From: Chryseobacterium gallinarum
GTDB taxonomy: Bacteria; Bacteroidota; Bacteroidia; Flavobacteriales; Weeksellaceae
Direction: 5' to 3'
Length of the DNA stretch: 64,000 nucleotides
Assembly: GCF_001021975.1 (NCBI RefSeq)
Contig: NZ_CP009928.1
Coordinates: 682,001-746,000 of the forward strand
The notes below the pieces were generated by a model, which saw nothing but the letters and a program-made list of their open reading frames with translations, made no database searches and had not been told where the DNA came from. Each line of letters begins with the position of its first letter. Position 1 is the first letter of the stretch. A program made the position numbers and the translations under genes. Shown here piece by piece: positions 51,109 to 60,974 of this stretch.

Positions 51109-53016
51109 ATGATTTCTCCGCAGGATTTTCAAAAGCTAAAATATGATACTCTTAAGTATTTCTGGGGCCATACCGGCTTCAGAGATGCTCAGGAAGAAAT
51201 TATCAATTCAATTATCAATGAGAAAGACACCCTGGTTTTACTTCCTACTGGTGCCGGAAAGTCTTTATGTTATCAGCTTCCTGCCTTGCTGAAAGAAGGA
51301 ACATGCCTCGTTATTTCCCCTTTGCTGGCCTTGATGAAAGATCAGGTTAATCAGCTTAAATCTCGTGGCATAGAAGCGGAATACCTTTCCTCGGAACTGG
51401 ATGAATATGATGCCGAAACCATTTATGGACGCTGTAAGGAAGGTCTTACGAAATTATTATACATTTCCCCTGAAAGGCTTACCAATACTCAGTTTATTCA
51501 AAACATCCAGGATATTCCGTTATCGTTTATTGCCGTTGATGAAGCCCATTGTATTTCAGAATGGGGACAGGATTTCAGGCCAAGCTACCAGAATATTAAA
51601 GATTTCAGAAAAAACAATCCCGAAATCCCTTGCCTGGCTTTAACAGCAACAGCAACGCCCAAAGTCCTTGAAGAAATCAAAAATAAACTGGAACTAAAAA
51701 AACCTTCAATATTCCAGAAAAGCTTTAAAAGAGATAATATCAAAATTTTCACAGAAGAGGTTTCTGACAAGTTTCAGCGTGTCTTTGATATTTTAAAATA
51801 TACCAATGATTCCGGGATTGTATATGTAAGAACCAGGAAAGAAGCTGAATTATTGGCTGAGTTCCTGAAAAAAAATCAATTGAAAAATGTAGATTATTTT
51901 CATGCAGGTTTAACAACAAAGGAAAAAAATACCAGACAAGCGATCTGGAACAATAGTGACAGTCATGTCCTGATTTCCACAAATGCCTTCGGAATGGGTA
52001 TTGACAAAGATAATGTCCGTTTTGTTATCCACTATTCTCCAGCGGCATCTCTTGAAAATTATTATCAGGAAATTGGAAGATCGGGAAGAGATGGTAAGGA
52101 TAGTTTTGCCTTTCTGCTTTGGAACAAACAGGAACTTCTGAATTTTGACCAGATTTTAAAGAACCAGATTCCTAATAAGGCAGAATTTTTAAAGATTATC
52201 AATTACCTCTACTCTATTTTTCAGGTAGCCGAATTTGAATTGCCTGAAAAAACCTTTCAATTACATTCTATAGGAATACAAAACTTCACCAGGCTTTCAA
52301 AAGCGAAGATCAACAATGTATTAAACTTTCTGCATAACCAGGAAATCATATATTACAATGACAACAAAAGCCTGTCTTCTCTGGAATTGCTTATCAAACC
52401 TGATGAAATAGACCAATTACCCAGAAAAGATGCTCATTTTATTGAACTGCTTCTTCGCACCGTATCCGGAATTACTACACATAAGGTGATGTTCAGTGAG
52501 CAACAGGTAAGCAACAAAACCGAGGTAAGCGTTCCTTTGATCAAAGAACGTCTGAAAGAGCTTCAGCAAAAAAATTACCTTGAATATATTGATGGTGCAT
52601 TATCCAGTGTAAAATTTTTAAAACCGCGTGACGAAAGAGCCGTAAATAATGCTTACTGGAAACTCTTTGAACATATTCAGAGAAATAAAATTCAGAAATG
52701 GGAAGAAATGAAGTTTTATGTAGAAAACAATGATTATTGTAAAATGAAACTTATCCTCGCTTATTTTGGTGAAAAAAATCCTAAAAATTGCGGCCAATGC
52801 TCGGTATGTGAAAAAAATAAACAATCTATTTTCGGAAAGAATATTTCGCAGCAAATCATCAATTTACTGGCAAAAAAACCTTCTACCATTGAAGAACTTT
52901 CCGTACAACTGAGCTACCATTCTAAAAATAATATTTTAGAAAACCTTATCTTTCTTCTGGATTCCGGGAAGGTGAAAATGCTGAACTTCAGGACTTATGC
53001 GCTTAACCATGAGTAA
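51109..53016 (+). CDS. recQ: RecQ-family DNA helicase, without HRDC domain
   Basis: ATP-dependent 3'-5' DNA helicase for repair and recombination. 635 aa, with the ATG at 51109 preferred over one ten codons upstream. Motif 0/I (GFRDAQEEII, PTGAGKSLCYQLP), motif II DEAHCISEWGQDFRPSY, motif III LTATATP, motif VI QEIGRSGRDGKDSFA. The zinc domain has CKMKLILAYFGE and CGQCSVCEK. A winged-helix part follows, but the usual HRDC domain is absent, making it shorter than the 700-aa canonical form. Confidence 0.93.
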   Translation: MISPQDFQKLKYDTLKYFWGHTGFRDAQEEIINSIINEKDTLVLLPTGAGKSLCYQLPALLKEGTCLVISPLLALMKDQVNQLKSRGIEAEYLSSELDEYDAETIYGRCKEGLTKLLYISPERLTNTQFIQNIQDIPLSFIAVDEAHCISEWGQDFRPSYQNIKDFRKNNPEIPCLALTATATPKVLEEIKNKLELKKPSIFQKSFKRDNIKIFTEEVSDKFQRVFDILKYTNDSGIVYVRTRKEAELLAEFLKKNQLKNVDYFHAGLTTKEKNTRQAIWNNSDSHVLISTNAFGMGIDKDNVRFVIHYSPAASLENYYQEIGRSGRDGKDSFAFLLWNKQELLNFDQILKNQIPNKAEFLKIINYLYSIFQVAEFELPEKTFQLHSIGIQNFTRLSKAKINNVLNFLHNQEIIYYNDNKSLSSLELLIKPDEIDQLPRKDAHFIELLLRTVSGITTHKVMFSEQQVSNKTEVSVPLIKERLKELQQKNYLEYIDGALSSVKFLKPRDERAVNNAYWKLFEHIQRNKIQKWEEMKFYVENNDYCKMKLILAYFGEKNPKNCGQCSVCEKNKQSIFGKNISQQIINLLAKKPSTIEELSVQLSYHSKNNILENLIFLLDSGKVKMLNFRTYALNHE

Positions 53017-53174
53017 TGGTAATCAATGAAGATATCTTTGATGAATGATTGATGAAATTTACTTATTTCTCATCAACCATAAGCTCAAAACAAGTATCAC
53101 TGATACCCCGCTATTCGAAACAATAAAAACCGTTTACCACCTTCTTCTTAATTTTTAACTATTAACTAAAAACT

Positions 53175-53182
53175 TATCTTTG
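53175..53182 (+). promoter_or_regulatory. -7 box of fmt
   Basis: TATCTTTG, full TAnnTTTG match, ending 4 nt before the fmt ATG, implying a leaderless transcript. Confidence 0.5.
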
Positions 53183-53186
53183 TAGC

Positions 53187-54131
53187 ATGAAATCATTGAA
53201 AGTCGTTTTTTTAGGAACACCTGAATTTGCCAAAACTTGCCTGGAGGCTATTCATCAATCGCATCATCATGTTGTAGGCGTTGTAACCGTAGCAGATAAA
53301 GCGAGTGGACGTGGCCAGAAAATAAATCAATCTCCTGTAAAGATCTATGCTTCAGAAAACAATATACCCGTTTTTCAACCTGAAAAATTAAGGAATCCTG
53401 AGTTTTTAGAAGAGCTCAGAAAATTAGATGCTGATGTTTTTGTAGTCGTGGCATTCAGAATGATGCCTAAAGTTCTTTTTGAAATGCCTAAAATGGGAAC
53501 CTTTAATCTGCACGCCTCTTTACTACCCGACTACAGAGGTGCTGCTCCCATCAACTATGCCATCATCAACGGAGAAGAGAAAACAGGCGCAACCACTTTT
53601 TTTATTAATGAAAAAATAGATGAAGGAAATATTCTCCTGCAGGAAGAGCTTATCATCTTACCGGATGAAAATGCAGGGAGTCTGCACGACAGGCTCATGG
53701 AAATGGGCTCAAAATTAGTTGTCAGAACCTTGGACGGGCTGGCAGAAAATGCCATCGAAGAAAAACCTCAGCCACAGGTTGAACATCCAAAAAATGCCTA
53801 CAAAATCTTTAAAGAAGATACCAAAATCAATTGGCAGGCGCCTTCAAAAAAGATCCATCAGTTTATCCTTGGGATGTCGCCTTATCCCGCAGCTTTTACC
53901 ACTTTAAAAATCGGTGCAGAAGAAAAAGGATTGAAAATATTCGGGGGTAAATTTGAAATTGCCAATCATGGGAAACCAGCCGGAATATTGGATATTTCAA
54001 AAAACGAATTTAAAATCTATACGGAAGATGGTATTTATTTCCCACAAGAGCTCCAACTTGAAGGCAAAAAAAGAATGACTGTAAAGGATTTCCTGAATGG
54101 TTTCAGAAATTTTGATGAAATATCGCTTTAG
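53187..54131 (+). CDS. fmt: methionyl-tRNA formyltransferase
   Basis: Formylates Met-tRNA(fMet) with 10-formyl-THF for translation initiation. 314 aa with the N-terminal FLGTPEFAKTCLEAI, the catalytic signature HASLLPDYRGAAPINYAIINGE, TGATTFFINEKIDEGNIL, and the C-terminal OB-type domain. Length and motifs are normal. It stands alone, with a bidirectional terminator behind it. Confidence 0.96.
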   Translation: MKSLKVVFLGTPEFAKTCLEAIHQSHHHVVGVVTVADKASGRGQKINQSPVKIYASENNIPVFQPEKLRNPEFLEELRKLDADVFVVVAFRMMPKVLFEMPKMGTFNLHASLLPDYRGAAPINYAIINGEEKTGATTFFINEKIDEGNILLQEELIILPDENAGSLHDRLMEMGSKLVVRTLDGLAENAIEEKPQPQVEHPKNAYKIFKEDTKINWQAPSKKIHQFILGMSPYPAAFTTLKIGAEEKGLKIFGGKFEIANHGKPAGILDISKNEFKIYTEDGIYFPQELQLEGKKRMTVKDFLNGFRNFDEISL

Positions 54132-54147
54132 AATTCACTATAAAAAT

Positions 54148-54190
54148 AAAGGTCACAAAAGATACAAAATCCTTTGTGACTTTTATTTTA
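54148..54190. terminator. terminator between fmt and the Crp/Fnr gene
   Basis: GTCACAAA and TTTGTGAC pair over 8 bp with a 13-nt loop, followed by TTTTATTTT, between convergent genes. Confidence 0.7.
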
Positions 54191-54214
54191 AAAATGCAGA
54201 AAGCCGGTCTGTCA

Positions 54215-54793
54215 TCAGCTCTTTACTATTTTTCTGCGGATTCTGCTGATAAATTCAGGGGTAACTCCAAGATATGCAGCAATCTGGATATTGGTAAGGC
54301 GATGAGCCGTTTGAGGATACTCTTTCAGAAAATCAAGATAACGTTCTTCTGAAGGCTTGCTCAGGTTATCAATAATTCTGCGCTGTAAAGCAATAATTGA
54401 CATTTGAAACTTGAGCCTCATCAATCTTTCCACTTCAGGCATTTCAAAATAAAATCTTTCTTTCTTTTCTTTTGGAATAAGAAAAATCTCACTGTCTTCT
54501 ATTGCCTGTATATTGAGTTTTGATGGAATCAGATTAATAAAACTGTCTATATCAGAAACCCACCAGTTTTCTATACCGAAATATAATATTTGTTCCGCTC
54601 CATGATGATCAGTATGAAATACTTTAAAACAACCTTTCACCACAAATCCTTCAAACTGGCAAATATCACCTTCTTTTAAAAGGAAGTCTTTCTTTTTCAT
54701 CTTCTGAAGCCTGAAAGCGCTGCAATATTTATCCAGTTTTTCTTCGCTAATGTCTACATATTCTCTGATATGCTTTTTTAAGGACTCAATCAT
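54215..54793 (-). CDS. Crp/Fnr-family transcriptional regulator
   Basis: 192-aa regulator with an N-terminal cyclic-nucleotide-binding-type beta roll (residues about 15-130, KKKDFLLKEGDICQFEGFVVKGC) and a C-terminal helix-turn-helix (RLTNIQIAAYLGVTPEFISRIRRKI). The residues that bind cAMP in Crp are not evident, and there is no N-terminal Fe-S Cys cluster as in Fnr, so the signal is unknown. It is alone on the minus strand. Confidence 0.9.
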   Translation of the reverse strand: MIESLKKHIREYVDISEEKLDKYCSAFRLQKMKKKDFLLKEGDICQFEGFVVKGCFKVFHTDHHGAEQILYFGIENWWVSDIDSFINLIPSKLNIQAIEDSEIFLIPKEKKERFYFEMPEVERLMRLKFQMSIIALQRRIIDNLSKPSEERYLDFLKEYPQTAHRLTNIQIAAYLGVTPEFISRIRRKIVKS

Positions 54794-54893
54794 AGTTTAA
54801 AAATAAAAAAGGTTTAGAAAAACTCCTAAACCTTTATTTATATTCTTGCCAATATTATTCACTGCATTACGGAGCTTCTACTGACTAGCAAAT

Positions 54894-56015
54894 TTATAAC
54901 TGAACCATCTCGGTAACCTCCACATCGTATCCCCCAACCTGAGGTTTGATATTAGGGTTTTGGGTGATTACCTTAAACTTGTTGATTCCTAAATTCTTCA
55001 GAATCTGTGTGCCTATACCGTAATCTCTATAATTATAAGCTAAAGTAGGATGCTGCTCCTGGCCATCCTGATAGTTCAGGAACTGCTGTAATTTTCTCAA
55101 TGTATTTTCAGAATTGGAAACATTGTTGATGAAAATAATTGCTCCTTTTCCGGCTTCGTTCACCATATTGGTTACTTTTTCCAATAAAGGTTTCTCACCG
55201 TTATTCAGTCTTGTTAATACATCAAAATAAGAATCGGACGACTGTACTCTTACCAAAACCGGCTCATCTACTGTCCATGTTCCTTTGGTTAAAGCAAAAT
55301 GGATCTGGTCATTGGAAGTCTCTCTGAAGGCATAAAAGTCGAAATCACCGTAGTACGTTTTTACTTTTTTCTCTTCAAGTCTTTCCACAAGGTTTCCTTT
55401 CTTAAGCTGATAATGGATCAAATCTTCGATGGAAACAATTTTCATGTCATGTTTCTGAGCAAAAGCATGAAGTTCAGGTAAACGGGACATGGTTCCGTCT
55501 TCATTCATGATTTCACAAATCACTCCTCCTTCCTTCAATCCTGCCAGATGGGTCAGGTCAATAGCGGCCTCTGTATGTCCGGCTCTTTTCAGCACCCCTC
55601 CTTTTCTTGCACGAAGCGGGAAAATATGCCCGGGTCTCATGAAATCTGTAGGCTTAGACTTCTCATCCATCAAAGCTAAAATTGTTTTTGCCCTGTCTCC
55701 TGCAGAAATACCGGTAGAAGTACCGTTCCCCAGAAGGTCTACAGATACGGTAAATGCTGTTTCCTTAGGATCGCTGCTTCGGCTTACCATTACTTCTAAT
55801 CCTAATTCATCGCATCTTTTCTCAGGAAGCGGCATACAGATTAAGCCTCTCCCATGCAGTGCCATAAAGTTGATAATTTCAGGTGTTGTCAGCTCTGCAG
55901 CACAAAGAAAGTCACCTTCATTTTCTCTGTCTTCATCATCTACTACTATGATTATTTTACCATTTCTAAGGTCTTCTATCGCCTCCGGAATAGTATTTAA
56001 TTTAATATCAGACAT
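54894..56015 (-). CDS. ribB: 3,4-dihydroxy-2-butanone-4-phosphate synthase with degenerate RibA-like half
   Basis: 373 aa, two domains. Residues 1-205 are an intact DHBP synthase: VVDDEDRENEGDF, the STGISAGDRA and RPGHIFPLRARKGGVLKRAGHTEA blocks, with acidic metal ligands. It makes the four-carbon precursor of riboflavin. Residues 220-373 have the GTP cyclohydrolase II fold (YYGDFDFYAF, DYGIGTQILKNLG), but the zinc Cys motif is replaced by SSDSYFDV (259-266) and the catalytic RQEGRG loop is missing (INNVSNSENTL at 296-306). It therefore looks like a RibBX-type protein; a separate RibA must supply the cyclohydrolase. Confidence 0.93.
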   Translation of the reverse strand: MSDIKLNTIPEAIEDLRNGKIIIVVDDEDRENEGDFLCAAELTTPEIINFMALHGRGLICMPLPEKRCDELGLEVMVSRSSDPKETAFTVSVDLLGNGTSTGISAGDRAKTILALMDEKSKPTDFMRPGHIFPLRARKGGVLKRAGHTEAAIDLTHLAGLKEGGVICEIMNEDGTMSRLPELHAFAQKHDMKIVSIEDLIHYQLKKGNLVERLEEKKVKTYYGDFDFYAFRETSNDQIHFALTKGTWTVDEPVLVRVQSSDSYFDVLTRLNNGEKPLLEKVTNMVNEAGKGAIIFINNVSNSENTLRKLQQFLNYQDGQEQHPTLAYNYRDYGIGTQILKNLGINKFKVITQNPNIKPQVGGYDVEVTEMVQL

Positions 56016-56084
56016 TTTTACTTTTTAAATTTTTGCAAAGATACTTATAAAAATAAGCATGTGCCAATTAATATGAATGGTTTA

Positions 56085-57089
56085 TTACGCTTTGGGTAAA
56101 GAGTTTACGGAGTTTCTGAAAATCTCATAAGATCTTAACCTTTTCTGATGATCATAAATATGTGAATTGATCATTAATTCATCCACATTGAATCTTTTCT
56201 GGAAATCTTTAAGCTTTTCTGTAATCTCTGCCTGATCGCCGATGAAAGTATATCTCAGCTTTTGCAGCACCATTGATTTTTCCATAGGTGACCAGATTTC
56301 ATCCATATCATCTACCGGCGGGGCAAAAGGCTTCCTGTCGTTTCTTACAATATTGATAAAGGCCTGGAATAAGGTTGTTGAAATTCTATGAGCTTCCTCA
56401 GAAGTATCTGCTGCCACTCCATTCACGCAAGCTATAATATAAGGTTTATCCAGCTGTTTGGAAGGTTCAAAATGCTCAGTATAAATCTTAAATGCCATTT
56501 CCATCTGTTCCGGGGCAAAATGTCCTGCAAAGGCGTATGGTAAACCGAGTTCAGCAGCCAGCCATGCACTATCCGTACTTGATCCCAGAATGTAAAGCGG
56601 AATATCCAGGCCTTCTCCAGGAATAGCCCGGACCATCGATTCAGCATTTTCTTTGGAAAAGTACCGCTGAAGCTCAAGAATCTGTCTAGGAAATTTTTCG
56701 TTGATGGTTGCTGGATTTCTTCCCAGCGCCTGGGCCGTCAGCCCGTCTGTTCCGGGCGCTCTTCCCAATCCAAGGTCAATTCTTCCGGGAAACAGGGACT
56801 CCAGTGTTCCAAATTGTTCGGCAATGATCAGAGAACTGTGATTGGGCAGCATAACCCCTCCGGAGCCTACTCTTATTTTTTGGGTTCCATTGGCTATAAA
56901 ACCAATTAAAACTGAAGTGGCAGAACTGGCAATGCTTTCCATATTGTGATGCTCTGCCAGCCAGAATCTTTTATAATGTAAATTTTCAGTATGGTTTGCT
57001 AAAGATAAACTGTCCTGAAACGTATCGTGGATACTTTTCCCTTGCTTTACGGGAGCCAGATCCAAAACCGATATTTCAAAATTTTTCAT
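56085..57089 (-). CDS. LLM-class flavin-dependent oxidoreductase
   Basis: 334-aa luciferase-like TIM-barrel flavoenzyme. The ATG at 57089 starts MKNFEISVLDLAPVKQGKS, the opening of the YhbW/LuxA-like group; the longer ORF has no support. The typical AEHHNMESIASSATSVLIG, RVGSGGVMLPNHSSLIIAEQFGTLESLFPGRIDLGLGRAPGTD and PLYILGSSTDSAWLAAELGL blocks are all seen in segments. It uses FMN and an unknown substrate. It lies upstream of ribB on the same strand with a 69-bp gap. Confidence 0.9.
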   Translation of the reverse strand: MKNFEISVLDLAPVKQGKSIHDTFQDSLSLANHTENLHYKRFWLAEHHNMESIASSATSVLIGFIANGTQKIRVGSGGVMLPNHSSLIIAEQFGTLESLFPGRIDLGLGRAPGTDGLTAQALGRNPATINEKFPRQILELQRYFSKENAESMVRAIPGEGLDIPLYILGSSTDSAWLAAELGLPYAFAGHFAPEQMEMAFKIYTEHFEPSKQLDKPYIIACVNGVAADTSEEAHRISTTLFQAFINIVRNDRKPFAPPVDDMDEIWSPMEKSMVLQKLRYTFIGDQAEITEKLKDFQKRFNVDELMINSHIYDHQKRLRSYEIFRNSVNSLPKA

Positions 57090-57351
57090 AATCTTATTTT
57101 TTAGGTTTGAAAAACCAAGCAAATTTAAAATATAAAAACCGCATTAGTTACTTTTTGTAATTGATAGGATTGATGAATGAGTTCAGAGAAAAACTATTAA
57201 GAAATGATGATATTTACTATGGCAGCACCTTATCTCAGATGTATGTTGGATTCAAATGTAAAAGAAATAAAAAATAAACAACCTCTATAAATCATTTATA
57301 AGGGAATTAATCACTACATTCGTATTCAACAACAAATCTTAAAATAATATC

Positions 57352-58170
57352 ATGAAAACAAAACCAAAAGTACTGATTTCCCCAATAATCTTCATGGGTT
57401 ATATGGCTGTAGCCTTTTTATCCTCGTGTGATAAAAACAATGATGATCCGGTTATCAACACTGTTCAGACGCAAAAAGAAGAGATTAGAAAAGGGCAATT
57501 AAACGGCCAGCCAATTACCTATGTCAGAAAAGACGGCAAAAACTTCTTCCAGGGTGATATTGTATTAACTGATGAACAGCTGGATGGTCCTCAAAAAAAA
57601 GGCGGGGCAAGCTACTCCCGGTGGCCTTCAGGAAATATTTACTATACCATTGCCAGCAATATGGGCTCCATTAACAGAGACAAAATTATTAATGCGATCA
57701 ATCAATATAACTCTTATACCAATACCAAATGGATTGCCCGCACTAACCAGAGCAATTATGTACAGTTTATTTTCGGAAGCCAGACAGGATCAGACGGGTG
57801 GGCTCATATAGGATACAGAGGTGGTGTACAAACCATTTCATTGGACCAGTATATTTCTGTAGGATCAGTCATTCATGAGATGGGACATACCGTAGGGCTT
57901 TATCATGAGCATACCCGTCAGGACAGGGATCAGTATGTCCGGATCCTATGGGATAATATTCAAAGCGGACAAAGCTACAACTTTGATAAGTATACTTCAG
58001 GAGTGGATATTGGCCCTTTTAATATCAATTCGGTGATGATGTACTGGCCAACTTCTTATTCCAGAAACGGACAGCCTACCATAACCAGGGCCAATGGCAG
58101 TAGTTTTACCTATACCAGAACAGGCTTCACGACCGGTGATATCAATACCATCAATGCAATGTACCCTTAA
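57352..58170 (+). CDS. astacin-family zinc metalloprotease lipoprotein (flavastacin-like)
   Basis: 272-aa M12A peptidase. The N-terminal signal ends in a lipobox (FLSSC), so it is membrane-anchored before any release. The catalytic signature HEMGHTVGLYHEHTRQDRD contains the three zinc His and the Glu base. The Met-turn follows as SVMMYWPTSYS with its Tyr. Sequence around the domain start (YSRWPSGNIYYTI) matches astacins such as flavastacin from Elizabethkingia/Chryseobacterium. A short propeptide of about 70 residues precedes it. It is probably secreted for protein digestion. Confidence 0.93.
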   Translation: MKTKPKVLISPIIFMGYMAVAFLSSCDKNNDDPVINTVQTQKEEIRKGQLNGQPITYVRKDGKNFFQGDIVLTDEQLDGPQKKGGASYSRWPSGNIYYTIASNMGSINRDKIINAINQYNSYTNTKWIARTNQSNYVQFIFGSQTGSDGWAHIGYRGGVQTISLDQYISVGSVIHEMGHTVGLYHEHTRQDRDQYVRILWDNIQSGQSYNFDKYTSGVDIGPFNINSVMMYWPTSYSRNGQPTITRANGSSFTYTRTGFTTGDINTINAMYP

Positions 58171-58179
58171 TATACTTCA

Positions 58180-58217
58180 AAAAAGGGGAAGAATTCTTAT
58201 GAATTCTTCCCCTTTTT
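58180..58217. terminator. perfect bidirectional terminator
   Basis: AAAAAGGGGAAGAATTC and its complement pair over 17 bp around a 4-nt loop, between the astacin gene and the convergent helicase gene (its arm overlaps the helicase stop region). Confidence 0.88.
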
Positions 58218-60323
58218 ATAGTTGTAATGATTCAAAAGAATCCTGATTTCATTAAATTCAAAATGACTGGGAAGTGCATTTTTCCATTCCGTTAAGGTCT
58301 CGTGTGATTTCTTGTAAAACTCCGTTTCAAAGGCTTTTATTTTATCCGAAGTAATCACTCTTGAAATATCCAGCAATCCCTGTTCTGCAAATTTTGCAAG
58401 GTGTCCGATGACCGTTTCCTTTACCAGCCCTCTTTCCAAAGCAATTTCACCAATGGTTTTTCCTTGTTCAAATAATTGGAAGGTTAAAACCTGTGAAGGA
58501 ACTTTAGCAATTTTGAGACTGACTTCTTTATCGTTCTTTTCATCCAGCAGTTTAGTATCCAGCAAATGAATTTCTTTCAGACTGTTAAGGTATTCTTCAA
58601 TATCTTCAAGCCAGTCTCTGAGTTCTTCATTGTACTGTTTCAATCCTTTAGCTCCTTTGATCTCAGCATAAAAATCTTTTAAAGGATCGAAAATCTTGTT
58701 TCTGGTTTCAGTAAAGAAAAAATTAACGGCACCTTTTGTTTTATTTTCTATTTCGGACCACTCCTCTTTTTCACCGATAAAATTATTTACCTTTTGGAAA
58801 ATAATCCTTTCCAGTTTTTCAAAAATCTTTCCGAGGGTTACTGCTTCATGCTTCAACTGAAGATACAACTGGTTGGTTTTAACGTGGTCGATATTTTTTG
58901 TAACAATTGACAGGTTATTCCAGTTTTCAACTTCTTTTAGAAACCATAAGCAATCCAGTGTCCTAAGCACTTTCCTGATACTATAATCATACTTTTCTCT
59001 ATTCAGGATTTCCTCGACATGATCATTGGCAACGGTGCCGGTATGAAAATGAAGAATCCTGTTATCTTTAAAAATGACTTCCGGAGTAATTTTTGATTTT
59101 AAAACAATTCCTTCCAATGTTCTGCAACGCGATAAAGCAACATACACCTGACCGGCAGTAAAGCTTTTACCCGCATCGATAATCACTTTATCAAATGTTA
59201 ATCCCTGGCTTTTGTGAATGGTAACAGCCCAGGCTAGTTTAATGGGAAACTGTTCAAAACTTCCCAGAACCTCTTCTTTAATGTTTTTTTCAGTGTCCAG
59301 GAAATATTTTTTCTGTTCCCAGGTTTCCCTTTTTACTGTAATTTCCATTTCGCTGCCGTCCAGAACAACACGTATCTCATCTTCATCCAGGCTAATAATT
59401 TCACCAAGCTTTCCGTTAAAATATTTTTTTTCTCCGGAAACATCGTTTCTGATAAACATGATCTGCGCTCCTACCTTCAGCTCTAAAAACTGGTCGTTAG
59501 GAAACTGGTTTTCTTTAAAATCTCCTACAAGTTTTGCTTCATATGTCCTGGCATCTGCTTTTATTTCTGCCAGTTTTTCCTGGTTGATTTCATCTGCCAT
59601 TTTATTGTGAGAACACAGATATACATAAGATTCTTTGCCCATATCAAAATCCGGGTCATACCTTTCATTAAGATGATCAAAATCTATATTGTCTGTATCT
59701 CCGTCCCGGATAGCATTTAAAACTTTAAGGAATTCCTGGTCAGATTGCCGGTAAACCTTGGTTAATTCAATAGTAACCAAAGGAATTTCTTTAATGGCAT
59801 GGCTATCGAAAAAGAAGGGTGAGTCATAATACATTTTTAAAACATGTTCATCCCTTACTACCGGAGGAAGCTGATATAAATCCCCGATAAACAGCATCTG
59901 TACCCCACCAAACCTCTGATTGTTTCTTCTGATAAAACGTAAGGAGAAATCCATCATGTCCAGTACGTCTGCTCTCAGCATAGAAACCTCATCAATAATG
60001 ATAATCTCAACTTCCCGCAAAAGTTTAAGCTTGTCTTTTCTGTATTTGAAATGAGGCATCAGGTCGGCAATATTATTGGCCAAACTGGTATCTATTCTTT
60101 CCGTAGTGGGCAGGAAGGTTCTTAAGGGCAAACCAAACATGGAATGGATGGTAACCCCTCCCGCATTGATAGCTGCAATTCCCGTAGGAGCTATAACAAT
60201 ATGTTTTTTTCTTGTCCGCCTTACAAAATCATTAAGAAAGGTGGTTTTTCCTGTTCCGGCTTTTCCGGTCAGGAAAACACTTCTGTTGGTGTACTCTATT
60301 AAGTCAAAAAAATGATTATTCAT
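58197..60323 (-). CDS. PIF1-like ATP-dependent helicase
   Basis: 708 aa (ATG at 60323 preferred over TTG at 60332). Superfamily 1 helicase of the PIF1/RecD-like group: GKAGTGKTTFLNDFV (Walker A), TGIAAINAGGVTIHSMF, DEVSMLRADVLDMMD (Walker B), GDLYQLPPV, and the C-terminal IHKSQGLTFDKVIID and YVALSRCRTLEGI. The last 100 residues form a helicase-associated helix-turn-helix (GKTIGEIALERGLVKETVIGHL). Likely acts on DNA replication or repair structures. Isolated transcription unit. Confidence 0.9.
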   Translation of the reverse strand: MNNHFFDLIEYTNRSVFLTGKAGTGKTTFLNDFVRRTRKKHIVIAPTGIAAINAGGVTIHSMFGLPLRTFLPTTERIDTSLANNIADLMPHFKYRKDKLKLLREVEIIIIDEVSMLRADVLDMMDFSLRFIRRNNQRFGGVQMLFIGDLYQLPPVVRDEHVLKMYYDSPFFFDSHAIKEIPLVTIELTKVYRQSDQEFLKVLNAIRDGDTDNIDFDHLNERYDPDFDMGKESYVYLCSHNKMADEINQEKLAEIKADARTYEAKLVGDFKENQFPNDQFLELKVGAQIMFIRNDVSGEKKYFNGKLGEIISLDEDEIRVVLDGSEMEITVKRETWEQKKYFLDTEKNIKEEVLGSFEQFPIKLAWAVTIHKSQGLTFDKVIIDAGKSFTAGQVYVALSRCRTLEGIVLKSKITPEVIFKDNRILHFHTGTVANDHVEEILNREKYDYSIRKVLRTLDCLWFLKEVENWNNLSIVTKNIDHVKTNQLYLQLKHEAVTLGKIFEKLERIIFQKVNNFIGEKEEWSEIENKTKGAVNFFFTETRNKIFDPLKDFYAEIKGAKGLKQYNEELRDWLEDIEEYLNSLKEIHLLDTKLLDEKNDKEVSLKIAKVPSQVLTFQLFEQGKTIGEIALERGLVKETVIGHLAKFAEQGLLDISRVITSDKIKAFETEFYKKSHETLTEWKNALPSHFEFNEIRILLNHYNYKKGKNS

Positions 60324-60406
60324 CGTCCTCAAAAATACGGAAAATGAATTTGAAATTCTTACCTTGGCATAAGTTTTGAAAATTCTTAAAAAGAAAAAAA
60401 CTTATT

Positions 60407-60892
60407 GTGAAAAAAATTTTACTTCATATTCCGGCAGTAGTATTGTGTTCTACACTTATTCTTGTTTCTTGTAATACTTCAAAAAATCTTAATACCAATC
60501 TTCCTGTAGATATCGCAGATCGTCCTGCAGATGAAGACAGTCAGAAATATGATCAGGCACAGCTCGATAAACTAAAGGCATCTATAGAATCTGAAGCTTC
60601 AGGCGAAAAATGTACAGACGCCTCCGACTGGGTATTTGTAGCGATGGGGGTAAAGTCCTGTGGCGGACCTCAGCAATATATTGCCTATCCTAAAAAGATA
60701 GAGAATTCTATTCTGCCAAGAATTAACGACTATACGGACAGGGTAAGAATTTTTAATGAAAAATATAATATCACGTCTGACTGTACGGTGGTTCCGGTTC
60801 CGACTTCCCTTAAATGTGTGAAGGAAAAAATACGGATGATAACTCCGGACGGTGACGAAAAAAACAGCAAAGGTTCTATATCAAATCAATAA
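60407..60892 (+). CDS. Cys-containing exported lipoprotein, unknown family
   Basis: 161-aa protein starting at GTG 60407 with a lipoprotein signal (LCSTLILVSC). The mature part has four further Cys residues (GEKCTDASDW, VKSCGGPQQYIAYPKK, TSDCTVV, LKCVKEKIRM), which suggests two disulfides in the periplasm. I do not recognise the family. A strong terminator follows at 60908-60936. Confidence 0.75.
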   Translation: MKKILLHIPAVVLCSTLILVSCNTSKNLNTNLPVDIADRPADEDSQKYDQAQLDKLKASIESEASGEKCTDASDWVFVAMGVKSCGGPQQYIAYPKKIENSILPRINDYTDRVRIFNEKYNITSDCTVVPVPTSLKCVKEKIRMITPDGDEKNSKGSISNQ

Positions 60893-60907
60893 AGACTTGA
60901 TATACAG

Positions 60908-60936
60908 AGCTCCATCTTCCGATGGAGCTTTTTTTA
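60908..60936 (+). terminator. terminator of the Cys lipoprotein gene
   Basis: AGCTCCATC and GATGGAGCT pair over 9 bp with a 4-nt loop, followed by a T run. Confidence 0.88.
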
Positions 60937-60974
60937 TATTGATATTCCGTAGACAACATTGGCTTGTCCAGCAA

